Shown here one piece after another: positions 43,675-54,800 of a stretch of 64,000 bases of DNA. This DNA comes from Nigrospora sphaerica (lineage: Eukaryota; Ascomycota; Sordariomycetes; Amphisphaeriales; Apiosporaceae): the NCBI GenBank assembly GCA_018287875.1, contig JAGVVL010000013.1, positions 3,906,001 to 3,970,000 on the forward strand, given 5' to 3'. Every line of letters begins with the position of its first letter. The first letter of the stretch is position 1. Below the pieces are notes generated by a model. The model had not been told where the DNA came from, made no database searches, and was given only the letters and a program-made list of their open reading frames with translations. The translations under genes were made by a program, and so were the position numbers.

Positions 43675-45392
43675 TCTTCCCGCGCCTTCCTTCGCTCGCC
43701 GCTGTTTTCGGGCCAGGGGAGGAGGGATGGACCGGAGGTAGAGACGAAAAGGGAAGGTAGAAGGGCCGTGAGCCCTAAAAGGGCGGATTTGCCGGGCATA
43801 CAACATGCTACCTACAACGGGACATGTGCCACCTTCACAGCCCGCCCGATGCTCGCACCATAGTTGGCCACATGGCAAGCGAATCAATGGATCTCTCAAA
43901 GCCTGAGGGAATCGATAAACCGGCTTTCCCTAGAGCATTGGTCTTTGGGGGACACAACACACCGAATGCGCTCAGGAGCAGCAGGACGATACGGTATGGG
44001 ACCCCCACGGGCAGCAACTGCAGTAGCATAGGCGGCGGGGAAGGGCCGATGCTATATTCAAGATTTGGGGATTATGGCTACTAAGCGGGCGTGGGCGCTA
44101 TTACGGGGGGGGAAACGTAGCCGCAGCGGACCAGGACGGTAGCGGCCGTGAGGCGAAACGATACGATGCTCATGACCGCACCGGACGGTCGGGGTTGACC
44201 CACCCCACCCACCTTAGTGACCTATATATTGGACGTGAGTTGGCGTAACACTCCCCCAGGGCCGCAAATGGCCGCAAATGGCCGCAAATGGCGGCTTCGG
44301 TCTTGGGAGAGGCAGTCTACGTAATGAATACAATTATGTTAAGGAGTACCTCGTCGTTTGTGTAAACGATCTGTAGCTAAACTCCTTTTTAGGTAGGTCT
44401 TATTGCTACACCTGTCGTCTCTTAAGGTGCTCTGCAGCCGCTCTGCCCATTATCCTCTTTACTTTTTTAACCTCGCCTGTAGTTTTTAGTTGACTCCTTC
44501 CGCGGCTCGGCCATAAGGCCCTCACGTGGCCCTGCCGGGGCGGCCCCGGATAAGGAACTCTCGCTGGGCAGGTGGTTATATAGAAATAGGTATAGATGTA
44601 TATATATATGTACAAGGAGGGAGGGGATAGGGGAGGAGAGATGGTGAGATGCAAATGCCCTGAGCCGCCCATGAAAATGCCAGAAAAAAAAAGATGCTAC
44701 GCTTGCTTAGGAGGGGTGCTGACAGGCTCGGAACGGGTGCAAACGGAAAGGGGAGGAAGGGCGAGCAAAAAGGAAGGTAAAAAGGCCTGTATATGCCGAA
44801 GCGAGGAGGCAAAAAAAGCGAAGCAGCTGTTGTTTAGCACCCCCCGCTGATGCTGATGCTTGGTGCGAAACCCCTCCCCCCCCCGTTTGTTTTTGTAGTG
44901 CCACCGTCCCATAAGTAATCACTCCTCTTCCGGGCCACATCTAATGCCCCCTCCTAAACACTTCCATCTTTCGCCGTCCGTATTCCCTCTTTCCCGATCC
45001 CCCACCCCGGTTCGCCCAACGGGGTAAATAGAAAGTACAGGGGCAAAATGGCCGTAAAGTCATGAGAAGCTCATCATTAGATGTTTATGTCTTGCCATCA
45101 GTTTCCGTCAGGTAGCTGCGAAGAGAAGCCGAAAGAGCCCGTGTGCGCGCGCGCCAAAAAACCAAATCATCGACGGCCCGGGGTCGGGCTCGAAAGCCCG
45201 CGCGGGTGCTGTCTATTTGTCGCGAGGCCATCCGTGTGACGAGGACAAAGGAAAGTTGGTGTAAATGCAATGACAAGTGGTGGGTATCGCTAGTTCGGTC
45301 CGAAAATGAAGTTAAGAGTGGAAATAGGAAAGGTTAGGCGCGTGTGTGTGTGGGCGGCGGAAAGCGGCGGCCTTGCAGCCGCACCCAGGGTA
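43675..45392. other. Intergenic region between convergent genes, with a 10-bp triplet repeat
   Basis: No gene is recognised. GCCGCAAATG occurs three times in tandem at 44261-44290. Segments at 44560-44860 are purine-rich. The stretch contains the 3' UTRs of the E2 gene and the TBC gene. Confidence 0.5.
44261..44290. repeat. Tandem 10-bp repeat, three copies
   Basis: GCCGCAAATG repeated exactly three times, with a partial fourth (GCGGC...). Confidence 0.9.
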
Positions 45393-48300
45393 TCATCGTC
45401 TTTTGTTAAAGACGGTGCCCTTTCTATGCGTCCCATCGTTGGGGCCGAGGCCGGCGGCGATGCGCTCCTTCTCTACCTTGTTGCAGTCGCGACGTTCTTG
45501 TCGCTTGACCTCGATGGTTTCCTGGCTCAGGTGGCCAAAGCCGTTGCGCCGTTTGAAGCAGCTCTCCATCATGGCGTTGGCGTCGATCAGCCGGCGGGGG
45601 ATCGTCTGCACCACCTGGAAGATCTCCATGGGGTCCGATACGTTGCGGATTTCCGACTCGCCGATCTTGAAGATGGTCAGGGCGATACGGAACAGTGTCT
45701 TGGATCCTTCGTAGAAGAAAACATCCCACACACGGAGCGTCGTCTCGATGGGCAGGGTGCCGATGAAGCAGCTCATGAACCAGGCTGTCATGCAGAGCGT
45801 AATGGGCGGCAGCCTCGACGACTCGGCGAGCTTGCGGTTGCGCCGCGAGAGCTTGGGCTTGATGGCGACGTCGGTGCCGTCCAACTCGCCGCCAATCTTG
45901 GCCCAGACGTGCGGCATCGAGTCGCGCAGCGCCGACATCAGAACGGCCAGGTCAACGTTGGCGCCCTCCAAGCTCAGCTCGTGCGTTCCGGGAAGGTAGA
46001 CGCGGGTGATGATATTAAGTAACCAGAACGCGTGCTCCTCCGTCTCGACAAACAGCAAGAGGAGGCCAGCGAGGAAGTTGAGAGACTGGCAGTAGCCGAT
46101 GCGCGGGTTGTAGATGGAGAAGGCGTGGAGCACGCGGCGCAGGGCCGAGATCATCGGCGTCTCATCCTTCCGCGTCGCGTTTCCGTTGCCGTCCGTCTCG
46201 GTGGGGCTCATCTGGCTGCGCCTCTTTTCCAGGTTTTCCGTGTTGGGCGCCTTGCTCGATCGGAACTTGATGTTATCGGGAAAGGTGCGGTGGAGGTCGC
46301 GCTCGATGGCCTCGGTGTCGACGCGCTTGGCTTGCCGGACCAAGAGGTCATCGTACACGCCCGCGTGCTTGGCCACAATGGCCGGGCCTCCGGCATAGTA
46401 GAACCAAGCGGCTCCCCTCCACTCAGGCGGGATGCCCTTGCGCACGAAGCGCTTCGTCTTGGTCGACCGCTGGGGAAACCGGTTGGGGTTGTCCGTCATC
46501 AAACCGCTCTCCTTGAGGAAGGAGTGCCACTTCTTCCGCCGCCGGTCGATGTACTCGGTGTAGCCTCCGTTCCAGGCATCGTACTGCTCCTCGGTGACGT
46601 ACTGGTTCGCCTTGCGGAAACCATACCGGTCGCGGCTGTCGTCGTTTTCATCCTCCTCTGTGGCTGCCATCGCGGGAGGGACAGAGCCATGTACCGGGAA
46701 GTCGTCTTCCTCGTCGTCCTCGTCGTCTTCCTCGTCCATGTCCACGAGCTTGCCGGAATCGTGCTTGATGTCGTGCTCGAGGATCTGGGCCTCCTCGGCC
46801 TTTTCAGATGGGTAAATGGATTGGGAGTTGCGAAGGATGGCGGCCGAGTCACGCACAACCGCGTCGCTGACGGAAGAGGGAACGGCCAGGGCGGCTCCTT
46901 CGGGGGTGTCCTCTTCTTGCACTCCGGGCAAGCCGTCCTCATCGTGCGTGGGTTCGAGAGGCATGTACTGGCTGTAACGCATCGGCAAGCTGTCCGCCAT
47001 GGCCTCCAACATCAGCGTCTTCCGCCTACTGAGCTCGGATCGGGCCGTGGGCGGTCTCGACTCGTCGTCATCGAGGTGATCGGGGTGGTCGTCGTGGTCG
47101 TCGTTGCGAAGCGCCAGACCTCGAGACGAGGGCGAATCGTCGCGGAATCCCTTTTCGTACATGCCCATGATATCATCGACGCTGTAGTCGTCGTCTGCAG
47201 GGCCGTGCATGGACATGATGGAGCTGTTCTTGGTCATGACGCTGCTCCTCTCGGTCTGCAGGGTGCCTTGCGCCGTCGAGTTGGACACGTGCGACCGATA
47301 GCTGGATCGCAGCTCTCCCGAGGGCAGCGAGGCCATCCGCGGCAGGATCGAATCACGCGAGTAGGCCGGGCCGCTACTCTCACCGCGATTGTAGCTGACT
47401 GGCGGGCGGGTGAGACCCCCATTGGCGAGCCGTGGCCGGCCACGGATGCTGTCGGAGCGAGTGTGGGTATCGTGTGTGGAGCGGACGGGAACCGAGTTGA
47501 AGGTCGAAGTCGACTTGTTGGAAGAAATGGAAAGGCCTCGCTCGCGGGGCCACACAGGATACTGCGGCTGGGCAGGCGAGTCGGCAGCAGGCGTCGGATC
47601 GGTTTGCGATGTTTGGGAAGACAGGGTGCCGCCGCCTGGTCGCGAGCGAAGGCCATCGGGATGGGGCTGTTTCACACTGGGTCGGCGAGGCCTCGAGAAG
47701 TTCTCGATGGGGATGGCGTCCCCGTAGGCGTGTCGGCTCTCCATGGGGCTCATCCTGGCCATCTGCCCGGGGCTCAGAGGCGGAAACTCGTCGCGCGTCG
47801 CGGGTGCGGCCAAGGCGTCGTGCTCGGAGCTCAGGTTAGGCGTGATGGGGCCGGGAGAGCTGACGGCTGAGCCGGGTGGCGGGAAAGTTAAGACGGATGT
47901 CTTGGTACGCGGCTGGTGCGGCGAGTCGTAAAGAGCGTGGGAATGGCTATGAGCGAAAGAATCCCATCGTGGGGACACGGGGGTCGCGGCCTGTTGTTGC
48001 AATTGAGGAAGCTCGACGTCGGCGTAGTCAAGGTACTGGGGGGTGGGCGAGGGCGAGGGTGAAGGCGAAGGCGAGAGACCGCGGTGACCAGCACGGGAAG
48101 CCGAGAAAGGAGCGGCGAAGGCGGGGGAGGAGGGATAGCCGCCGTTGAGGCCGCCGTCGTTGTCGTGGTGGGGGGGGTGTTGGTGGGAATTGTGGTAGTA
48201 ATGAGGGTGGTGTTGTTGTTGTGATGTTTCCGGGTGGTAGTGGTGGTGCGGTTGGCGGGAATAATCGTCGTCAGCGACCGGAGGGTCGCGGTCGGTGCCT

Positions 48301-48875
48301 ATTAGCAGGGGCAGGCGCGGGCGGCGATGGACGGGCGAGTCTGTGGGCGCAAATGTCGGGCTCGGGTGGGCGAAGTTATGCGAGAGGGAAACGGGCGTCG
48401 AGGGCTGAGACAGCGAGACTTTGGAAGCAACAGAAAGGCCAAAGTCCCTGCTCTTGAGGCTCCTCTCGAGTTTGAGAGTGTGGGTGCTGCTGGGTCCGCG
48501 GACAGACGTTGCAGTCGCAGATGTCGCAAAGCCGGGGTCCCCCCCGTGCGCCGTCGTCTGAGCCGTAGCACCCGTAGCACCCGTAGCAGCCGCTGGAGCT
48601 GGAGCGGCGGCAGCGGCGGCACCTGACCGGAAATGGTGTGGTGGTGGAGGGTAGTATTGCTGTGGGTGTTGCTGTTGCTGTTGCCGTTGCTGATGTTGCC
48701 GTTGCTGCTGATGGGGATCGTATTGCTGCTGCTGCTGCTGCTGCTGTTGTTGTGGTAGCCCTTGCTGCTGCCGCTGCTGCTGCTGCCGCTGCTGCTGCTG
48801 CTGCTGCTGGGGTGGCCGTCGTGGCTGCAGCGGATGCTGCTCCAGTGGGGAAAACATGACGACGGGACCGGCCAT
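45393..48875 (-). CDS. TBC-domain Rab GTPase-activating protein with polyglutamine N-terminus
   Basis: One 1160-codon minus-strand frame without introns. Residues 1-15 read MAGPVVMFSPLEQHP; about 23-75 are Gln-rich (CAG runs), followed by His/Pro/Ser-rich disordered sequence to about residue 750 and an acidic Asp/Glu block (DMDEEDDEDDEEDDF). The TBC domain spans roughly residues 815-1090. It starts at RKGIPPEWRG and has the dual catalytic fingers: Arg863 in IERDLHRTFPDN and Gln930 in GYCQSLNFLAG. Further family blocks are GTLPIETTLRVWDVFFYEGS and LTIFKIGE. TBC proteins speed GTP hydrolysis on Rab GTPases and so end membrane-traffic steps; both fingers are present, so it should be active. It resembles the Gyp2/Gyp3(Msb3) group by domain wording, but the exact orthologue is not certain. 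A second in-frame ATG at 48857 is an alternative start. Confidence 0.92.
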   Translation of the reverse strand: MAGPVVMFSPLEQHPLQPRRPPQQQQQQQRQQQQRQQQGLPQQQQQQQQQQYDPHQQQRQHQQRQQQQQHPQQYYPPPPHHFRSGAAAAAAPAPAAATGATGATAQTTAHGGDPGFATSATATSVRGPSSTHTLKLERSLKSRDFGLSVASKVSLSQPSTPVSLSHNFAHPSPTFAPTDSPVHRRPRLPLLIGTDRDPPVADDDYSRQPHHHYHPETSQQQHHPHYYHNSHQHPPHHDNDGGLNGGYPSSPAFAAPFSASRAGHRGLSPSPSPSPSPTPQYLDYADVELPQLQQQAATPVSPRWDSFAHSHSHALYDSPHQPRTKTSVLTFPPPGSAVSSPGPITPNLSSEHDALAAPATRDEFPPLSPGQMARMSPMESRHAYGDAIPIENFSRPRRPSVKQPHPDGLRSRPGGGTLSSQTSQTDPTPAADSPAQPQYPVWPRERGLSISSNKSTSTFNSVPVRSTHDTHTRSDSIRGRPRLANGGLTRPPVSYNRGESSGPAYSRDSILPRMASLPSGELRSSYRSHVSNSTAQGTLQTERSSVMTKNSSIMSMHGPADDDYSVDDIMGMYEKGFRDDSPSSRGLALRNDDHDDHPDHLDDDESRPPTARSELSRRKTLMLEAMADSLPMRYSQYMPLEPTHDEDGLPGVQEEDTPEGAALAVPSSVSDAVVRDSAAILRNSQSIYPSEKAEEAQILEHDIKHDSGKLVDMDEEDDEDDEEDDFPVHGSVPPAMAATEEDENDDSRDRYGFRKANQYVTEEQYDAWNGGYTEYIDRRRKKWHSFLKESGLMTDNPNRFPQRSTKTKRFVRKGIPPEWRGAAWFYYAGGPAIVAKHAGVYDDLLVRQAKRVDTEAIERDLHRTFPDNIKFRSSKAPNTENLEKRRSQMSPTETDGNGNATRKDETPMISALRRVLHAFSIYNPRIGYCQSLNFLAGLLLLFVETEEHAFWLLNIITRVYLPGTHELSLEGANVDLAVLMSALRDSMPHVWAKIGGELDGTDVAIKPKLSRRNRKLAESSRLPPITLCMTAWFMSCFIGTLPIETTLRVWDVFFYEGSKTLFRIALTIFKIGESEIRNVSDPMEIFQVVQTIPRRLIDANAMMESCFKRRNGFGHLSQETIEVKRQERRDCNKVEKERIAAGLGPNDGTHRKGTVFNKRR
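48655..48835. repeat. CTG/CAG-rich microsatellite encoding polyglutamine
   Basis: Imperfect CTG/TTG runs on the plus strand (CAG/CAA in the gene) make up most of this stretch, giving Gln blocks split by Arg, His and Pro. The longest pure CTG runs are about seven units. Confidence 0.9.
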
Positions 48876-51800
48876 GAGCGACTGGCTTCCAGTTCTCGCT
48901 TCTTTTAGTCACTCGTCGTCCTCCTTTTTCGCTTCCTCCTCCCCTTTTCTGCAAAAGCCGGCGAACCTGTCGGCTACCCTTTCTTCTTCCTCTTCCGTCA
49001 CCGTCGCGGCGGCTGCTAAATGGTACCAAGGGCCGGGGGGTCGGGTGTTGGGTTGGGGGGCGCGGACGGCCGAATGGGGACTGGTGTCCTCGAGGTACTT
49101 TCAGCCGTACTCGTCCGTACTGGTACGGCACGGGTAGGGAGAGGGAAAGGGACGGCGGACCAAAAGAAGAAAGGAAACAATAGGAAGCGAGGGAAACAAA
49201 AGACCGAGGGCGGGACAAGGTCAAAAAGCGTCAAAATCATCCACTACAATTTTTACCGCTGCTCCTCCTTCACCCAAAAAACAGCAGAACCCTCACGACT
49301 GGACCCGTGGACTGGACCGAGATTTGACGCCTGTTGCTGCTGTACTGCTGCTGCGCAGTGCAGTGCTGCATGGATCCCACGGGTGGGTATTCGCCTCTCT
49401 CTTGTGTGGACGGAGACAGCGAGGGGTGCCTGTGCTTCGTACCCGTACCGGTGGTGCTTCCAGGGCCTGTGCCTGTGCCTGTGCCCGTGCCCGTGCCTGG
49501 ATTCCGTCGTACCTGTGCCTGTCCACACAAGTCGCGCTGCCTCTCCGCCTGTCAGGGTGCTGGCTGCAGGGGGAGGAGCCAGAACTGGAGACCAGGGGCG
49601 AGGGTGTTGCGAGCGGGCCACTTACGGGTCGACAACGGGTGGTGGACGTGATGTCGTTGTGGTTGCTGTCGTCGTCTTAACTCTTTTTCTTTTTTTTCCT
49701 CTCCTCGTTCGCCGCCAATCAACGGGGCTCCGGTTCGCGCGTGGGCGGGGATGGGTAATACCGACCGTCGTCGTCTCGTCTCTATGTTAGGGGAAGCAGG
49801 GCTAAAACAAAAGCCGCCCCGGACAAGGCGCTTCAGCCTGTCAGCAACGGGTCAGGGCAATGCCGTTGCGTTGTCCAGATGGCCAAGCCGATTAAATTAA
49901 TTCGGCCGTCCTAATTGCCGTCGCGTTGCTATTCTGGCCAGCCGAATTCCTGCACTTGGGCAGTTGGGCGGTTTTGGGACCCGGCTAGCGGTGGACACGC
50001 TCCCAAGCAGCGCGAGCGGGGCGGGTGGGCTTGGTAGCTGGGCTAGCTGGGCAGCTGGCCGGCCGACCGCTACAAAATCGTGCCCACAGCACCAACTACA
50101 CCCACTAATTGCTGGAGCGGTAACGGCCGGAAATTTAGTGGTCACAGCTCGACTGCTCCCTCTTTCTGTGTGCCTGTTTGCGTGCGTGGGTGCGTGTGTG
50201 TGAATGCTGCGAGTAGGGGGGAAAACAAGAATAAAAATAAGAACCCACAGCTGGCGGCTTATGCCAAGCCGCTCCGGCCAAACAGGGCGACAACTTCGCC
50301 CCGAACACGGGGGTTCCTGGCACGACGAGTAAAAAGAGGTAGCGCGAGGTGTGCAAATTCAGCCTAGCCGCCTCGCCCGCAATAGGTACTGGGCAGGCAG
50401 AGACAGAGACGGGGAGCTGACTGATGAATGCCTGGTTTGGCGTCGAGATTGCTGCCAGGGGTCCCGGCGACGAAACCAGCCAGGTTTTTGGAGCAGCGGA
50501 ACAGCGGGGAAGAGGCGGGAGAGGAAAGAGGGAGGTGCTGCGGCTACGGCTGCTGTGGCTGTAGCTGCTACTGCAGGCAAAGGCCCTGCGCTTCCAGAGT
50601 CCGAAGGCAACGTCCGACGGTGCCGTCGATGGCACGCGAGCAAACTCCGGGCCCCCAGACTTCCTGGCGCGCTGTGCCGTCGCGGGCGGGACGATGAATG
50701 GCGGCCGACTCGGTGATGAGGGTGGTCGGGGTGCTCAATGCCCTCGGGCACCACACGGATTACTGGATTAGGGATTAATATGGGTGATATTCGTAGTAGT
50801 AGTAGACCGGCAATTGCCGTCGTCGATCGATGTGTTCCTTGGGGCTAGTCGGGCTTTCACCTGGCCGAGCGGGCTGGTTGACGTCTTTGCGTTGCAAAAA
50901 AGTCTGTCTGCTGGTAACCTGGGTTATGCGTCTCTTTCCCCTCCTTCGTGGGCTGCTTTCCCAACGGCCTGGTCCTTGGACGTTCGTACCGGGGTTCGAT
51001 GCCTTCCTTTCCTGGGCTAGGATGGATGCGACGACCGTCCCGAAACGCCGGGTCGCTTTTCGCAACCGCGCAACTCGCTCAACTCGCGGTCCCCGGGAAA
51101 ATCCCAAAAGAACCTAGCAAACGACAAGACCAAGGCGGCGGCCGTGTCGTCGATCTGGGCCGTGGCCGAGCAGGGGGAAGGGCCGCGTCGGAGCAGGGCG
51201 AGGGTGCCGACCGGGAATGGCACGAAGCAAGCAGGCGCTTCGCCGCCCACTCTCGAGCGATGAGGATTAAGGATTACGAATTAAAAAATGAAGAATATGG
51301 GCCGGTCGGGCGGCGCTCACGGTTGTGCTGTCATAGATGGATGTGTTGGACTTGGTGCTCGTGTACGCGATGGTTCTGTTTCGTGCTGTGCTGTGCTTGT
51401 GCTGTGTTGCGCTTCTGGCGTATTGGAGTGGCCGACAGTCATCCGCGCATCCGTTAAGGCAGCTAATGCAAGGGCGGCCTTCGTTCCTTGCAGGCTTGCT
51501 GCATCTAGGTAAAAGGGTGTGCAGACAAATTAGCTGGCAGCAGGGTCGGCTATCTATTATGCAGCGAGGGTCGTCGTGCTCCCAAGTGCCGCTGCCGCTG
51601 CCGCCGCCGCCGCCGCTGCTGCTGCTGTTCTGCGTATAGATTGCCTTGTATCGCATCCATCGGCCGAAGCGTCATTCATCGACTGTCCTCGACACAATAA
51701 TCCGCACAGCAGAGATGGCCGTGAGACGTCAATGTCCAGTTCTCGCCCCACTCCTGTGCTGGCCGTGCTCTCTCGCCGTCCGAGGGCACGTTCAGACGGA

Positions 51801-54800
51801 CTCAGATGGATAGATATGCTGGCTCGTGAATACGACGCATGCGATGACAACAGTGCGACCGCCCTCGCTCGTTGGCACGGACGGGGCGATCGCCATTGGC
51901 AGCTGATTTCCCTGCGCCCTGCGCCCTGCGCTTTGCGCGTCAGCCGCGGTATGACAGCAACCAGTCAAGCAGCCTGGCAGCGGCGGCCACCGGCCAGAAT
52001 CAGCAAGAAGCAGCCACATCACGGCGAAAAGGCAGCGAGCGCATGGGATGAGACGGCATGGGGACACCATAGCACCGAGACACTCATCAACCGGCCCGGG
52101 AGGGCGATGATGTCGAATTCCCCTCATTCCCCCCCCGGCTGGTCTCGGATTGGGAGAAGGTGGGCGGGCGGCTCCACGCGAATACCACATCGCGTGTCGG
52201 TAAGAACTGATGCGAATGTTTCAAACGTTGGCCAACTGACAAGAGACGACGCCTGTGTCCCTCTCGCTCGTCCGCCCGCTCGCCCGCTCGCCCGCTCTCT
52301 TCCCTTCTACCCTCCCACCGGTCGCCTCGGACCTTTGCATCGAGACGCTGGGCCGGCGAGGCCGCTTGGCGCCGCTCGGTTTATTGACCGAGTACCAACG
52401 GGACAATCTCGGCAACGGGCCTCGACACGCAGCGTTTTGTCTTTGTGGCAGCTGGCGTGCGTTTCGCCCGTCGGTAGTTGACCTAGGCGGTTTCTCTGGC
52501 CCTGCCCACGCGACGCGACGTCGCCTGCATACGCAACGCCCAACATCAAGGCCTCGCACTACCGGATATCCCGTTCGCTCGCCAATGGTGCTTCCGTCTG
52601 GGGTTGACGACTTCGCCTGGCCCAAAGAGGGCACAGAACATCGCTATGGACCCGAGGAGCGCCCCGCCCCGTGGGTATGAGCAGGTATTATTGTTCCCTT
52701 ATTAGCAGTAAAATTGCTGACGCCGAACGGGTGCCTGAGCCAGGGTGGCCAGGGCGGGGACGGGCGCGCCAGCAAATATGAAGGGGGAAGAGAAAATCAA
52801 AGTAAGAAAAGGGCGCTTGCCGGGGCCAAACGGCTAGCCTTCTTGGCTCTCGTCCTCGTTCCCTAGAGTGTGACGACGGCCGCGATCGGCGGGCCCCATT
52901 ATTGGCCCGGCGCCACAGGAGCAAAGCGAAATAGGAAAAGAAGAAGAACAAGAAGATGGATGCGCGTCGCCCCTGGTCCGTCCTTCCCGGTCCGCCCAAC
53001 CCGGCCCTGGTAGCTGGTGTTCGTGGCACTCCACCCTTGGCGCGCCGTCGTGGTCAAGCATGGCAGAGGACGGACGGGATGGAAGAGCCGCTGGGGCTCC
53101 CGGTCGTATTGAATGGCATACTACGTAGTACCTACCTGTTACGTAGCTAAATTATAAGCACGTAATTTTGCCTCTCCCTGGATGGAGAGGCAGCCAGCCA
53201 GCGAGCCCCGTGAATTGGACGGGGGGAAGGGGTGCGAGCGGACGGGCGGATGGATGAATGGATGGATGGACTAGAAAGCCTCCGCCAACCTGCGGCAGAG
53301 GACCCTCCATCCGCTGTTGGGCGCCCAGGGAAGACTAGCCCGTGCAGAAGAAGTGCTGGAGGATGGAGGTGGTGGCCGCCCATGCTGGCGATGGTTGGCC
53401 GGCGAAACCTCCGCTGCCTCCTGTCCCGCCCAGCAGGACTCCTTTCCCGGATGCTTTGCTTTCCCATGGCCAGGGTGGCTTCGAAAGAAGGGGAGGGGGG
53501 CGGGCGATTCATGGGAATTACGGAGTACGGCCTTCCCCTCGGCTCCTCTCCTCCCCCTTCGGCCCTGTCGTCGCCCTGTCCATGTCTCTTTTCCCATTGC
53601 GATGGTTCAGGGGTCCTCATGCCTCCTGCTAGCGCGCCGCGGAGGACGAGGCCCATCGCCCCCGGAAGCAACGGGACGGAGGGGGGGGTCACGGAATTGC
53701 GCTCGTGCTTATCCCGGCACAGCTGAGAGAGAATCAACGCAAATGTGAGTGCGTGGGCGTGGGCGAGGACGAAACTTCCACGCTGTTACCGAGCACATCC
53801 TTACGGCTCTCGCCAATTGATTGCCCCCCCCCGGGGCGACGATGTCCTCGTTCCGATGAGCGTTGATTCCTCAGTCTGTCGCTCCAATGTCACATCCCAA
53901 TCTCACGACGTTGAAATTTCTCGCGCTGGCCGCTGCCTGCCTGCCTGCCTGTATATCTGCGTGCCTGCACACTAGCCTAATCGCGGCGTGTACCTCCAGC
54001 CAAGTACTTGCCCTCGATACGATGCGATCTCGATGCAACCCTGAAAAGGCTTCTGGGGGGAAAGGCTCCCATGGGAGGTCATGGCATCATTCTGACTGAC
54101 GATGAGCGCATCTGGGCCGTCGACAACAACGCCGGCCCACCATGGCGACGTCGCGTGCAGCCGGCAATTTGCAGTTCGCGCGCACGCGCACTCGACCAAC
54201 TTTCTTCGGCATGGAAAGGTAAGAGGCATCGAGGCCAAACAAGTGAGTGAGTGCCCCTGTAGCCAGGTGACCATTCGCCCGCCCTCCCGACCCGTCCGCC
54301 TGCCGTACGCGGTAATGTATGGGGGGTCTCGTGGGAGATGGTTGGTCCTCACGATGGGCTTGCGGTACATCTTGGGCCTGTGCCTGTGCTTGGGCTGCCC
54401 GGGGGGCTTCCATTCAACCCTTCAGCTCTTCCACCCCCTGGGCACTTCCAGTGGAACTTCCTCTCACCGGTCGTCCGGATCGCAACCTACAGCCCTTTTA
54501 GGAGGTCGATTCTCACTTTCCCCGTTTCCCCCATTTTCCCACAACGGCGTGCTCAGTTGCTGGTGATGGTGATGGTGGTGGTGGTCAGCTCATTAACCTC
54601 TCGCGAACCACAGTAAGTAACGTTTACCCGCTTGGGTGCGTAGTGCTCTGAACCCGCACGCACGCCATGAAAATCGCCCTGCGACCAAACCACTCAAGCG
54701 AGTGACCGCCCGAGCATTGGATTCGCCACGACTCAAAGACGGCTCATCTGTTATGCCCTTCGCCCATACCGCTGTTCGCATATCGTATCGAGACTCCTGA

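Noticed and set aside
46032..47870. 612-codon plus-strand frame
   Set aside because: It lies entirely opposite the TBC gene, which has clear catalytic motifs; the translation is Val/Gly/Arg-rich and unlike any family.
49020..49790. 256-codon plus-strand frame upstream of the TBC gene
   Set aside because: It spans GCCTGT repeats, has Arg/Gly/Cys-rich low-information content, and minus-strand frames of similar quality overlap it.
51576..52481. 301-codon plus-strand frame
   Set aside because: It begins in a triplet repeat (poly-Ala) and has no domain or hydrophobic pattern.
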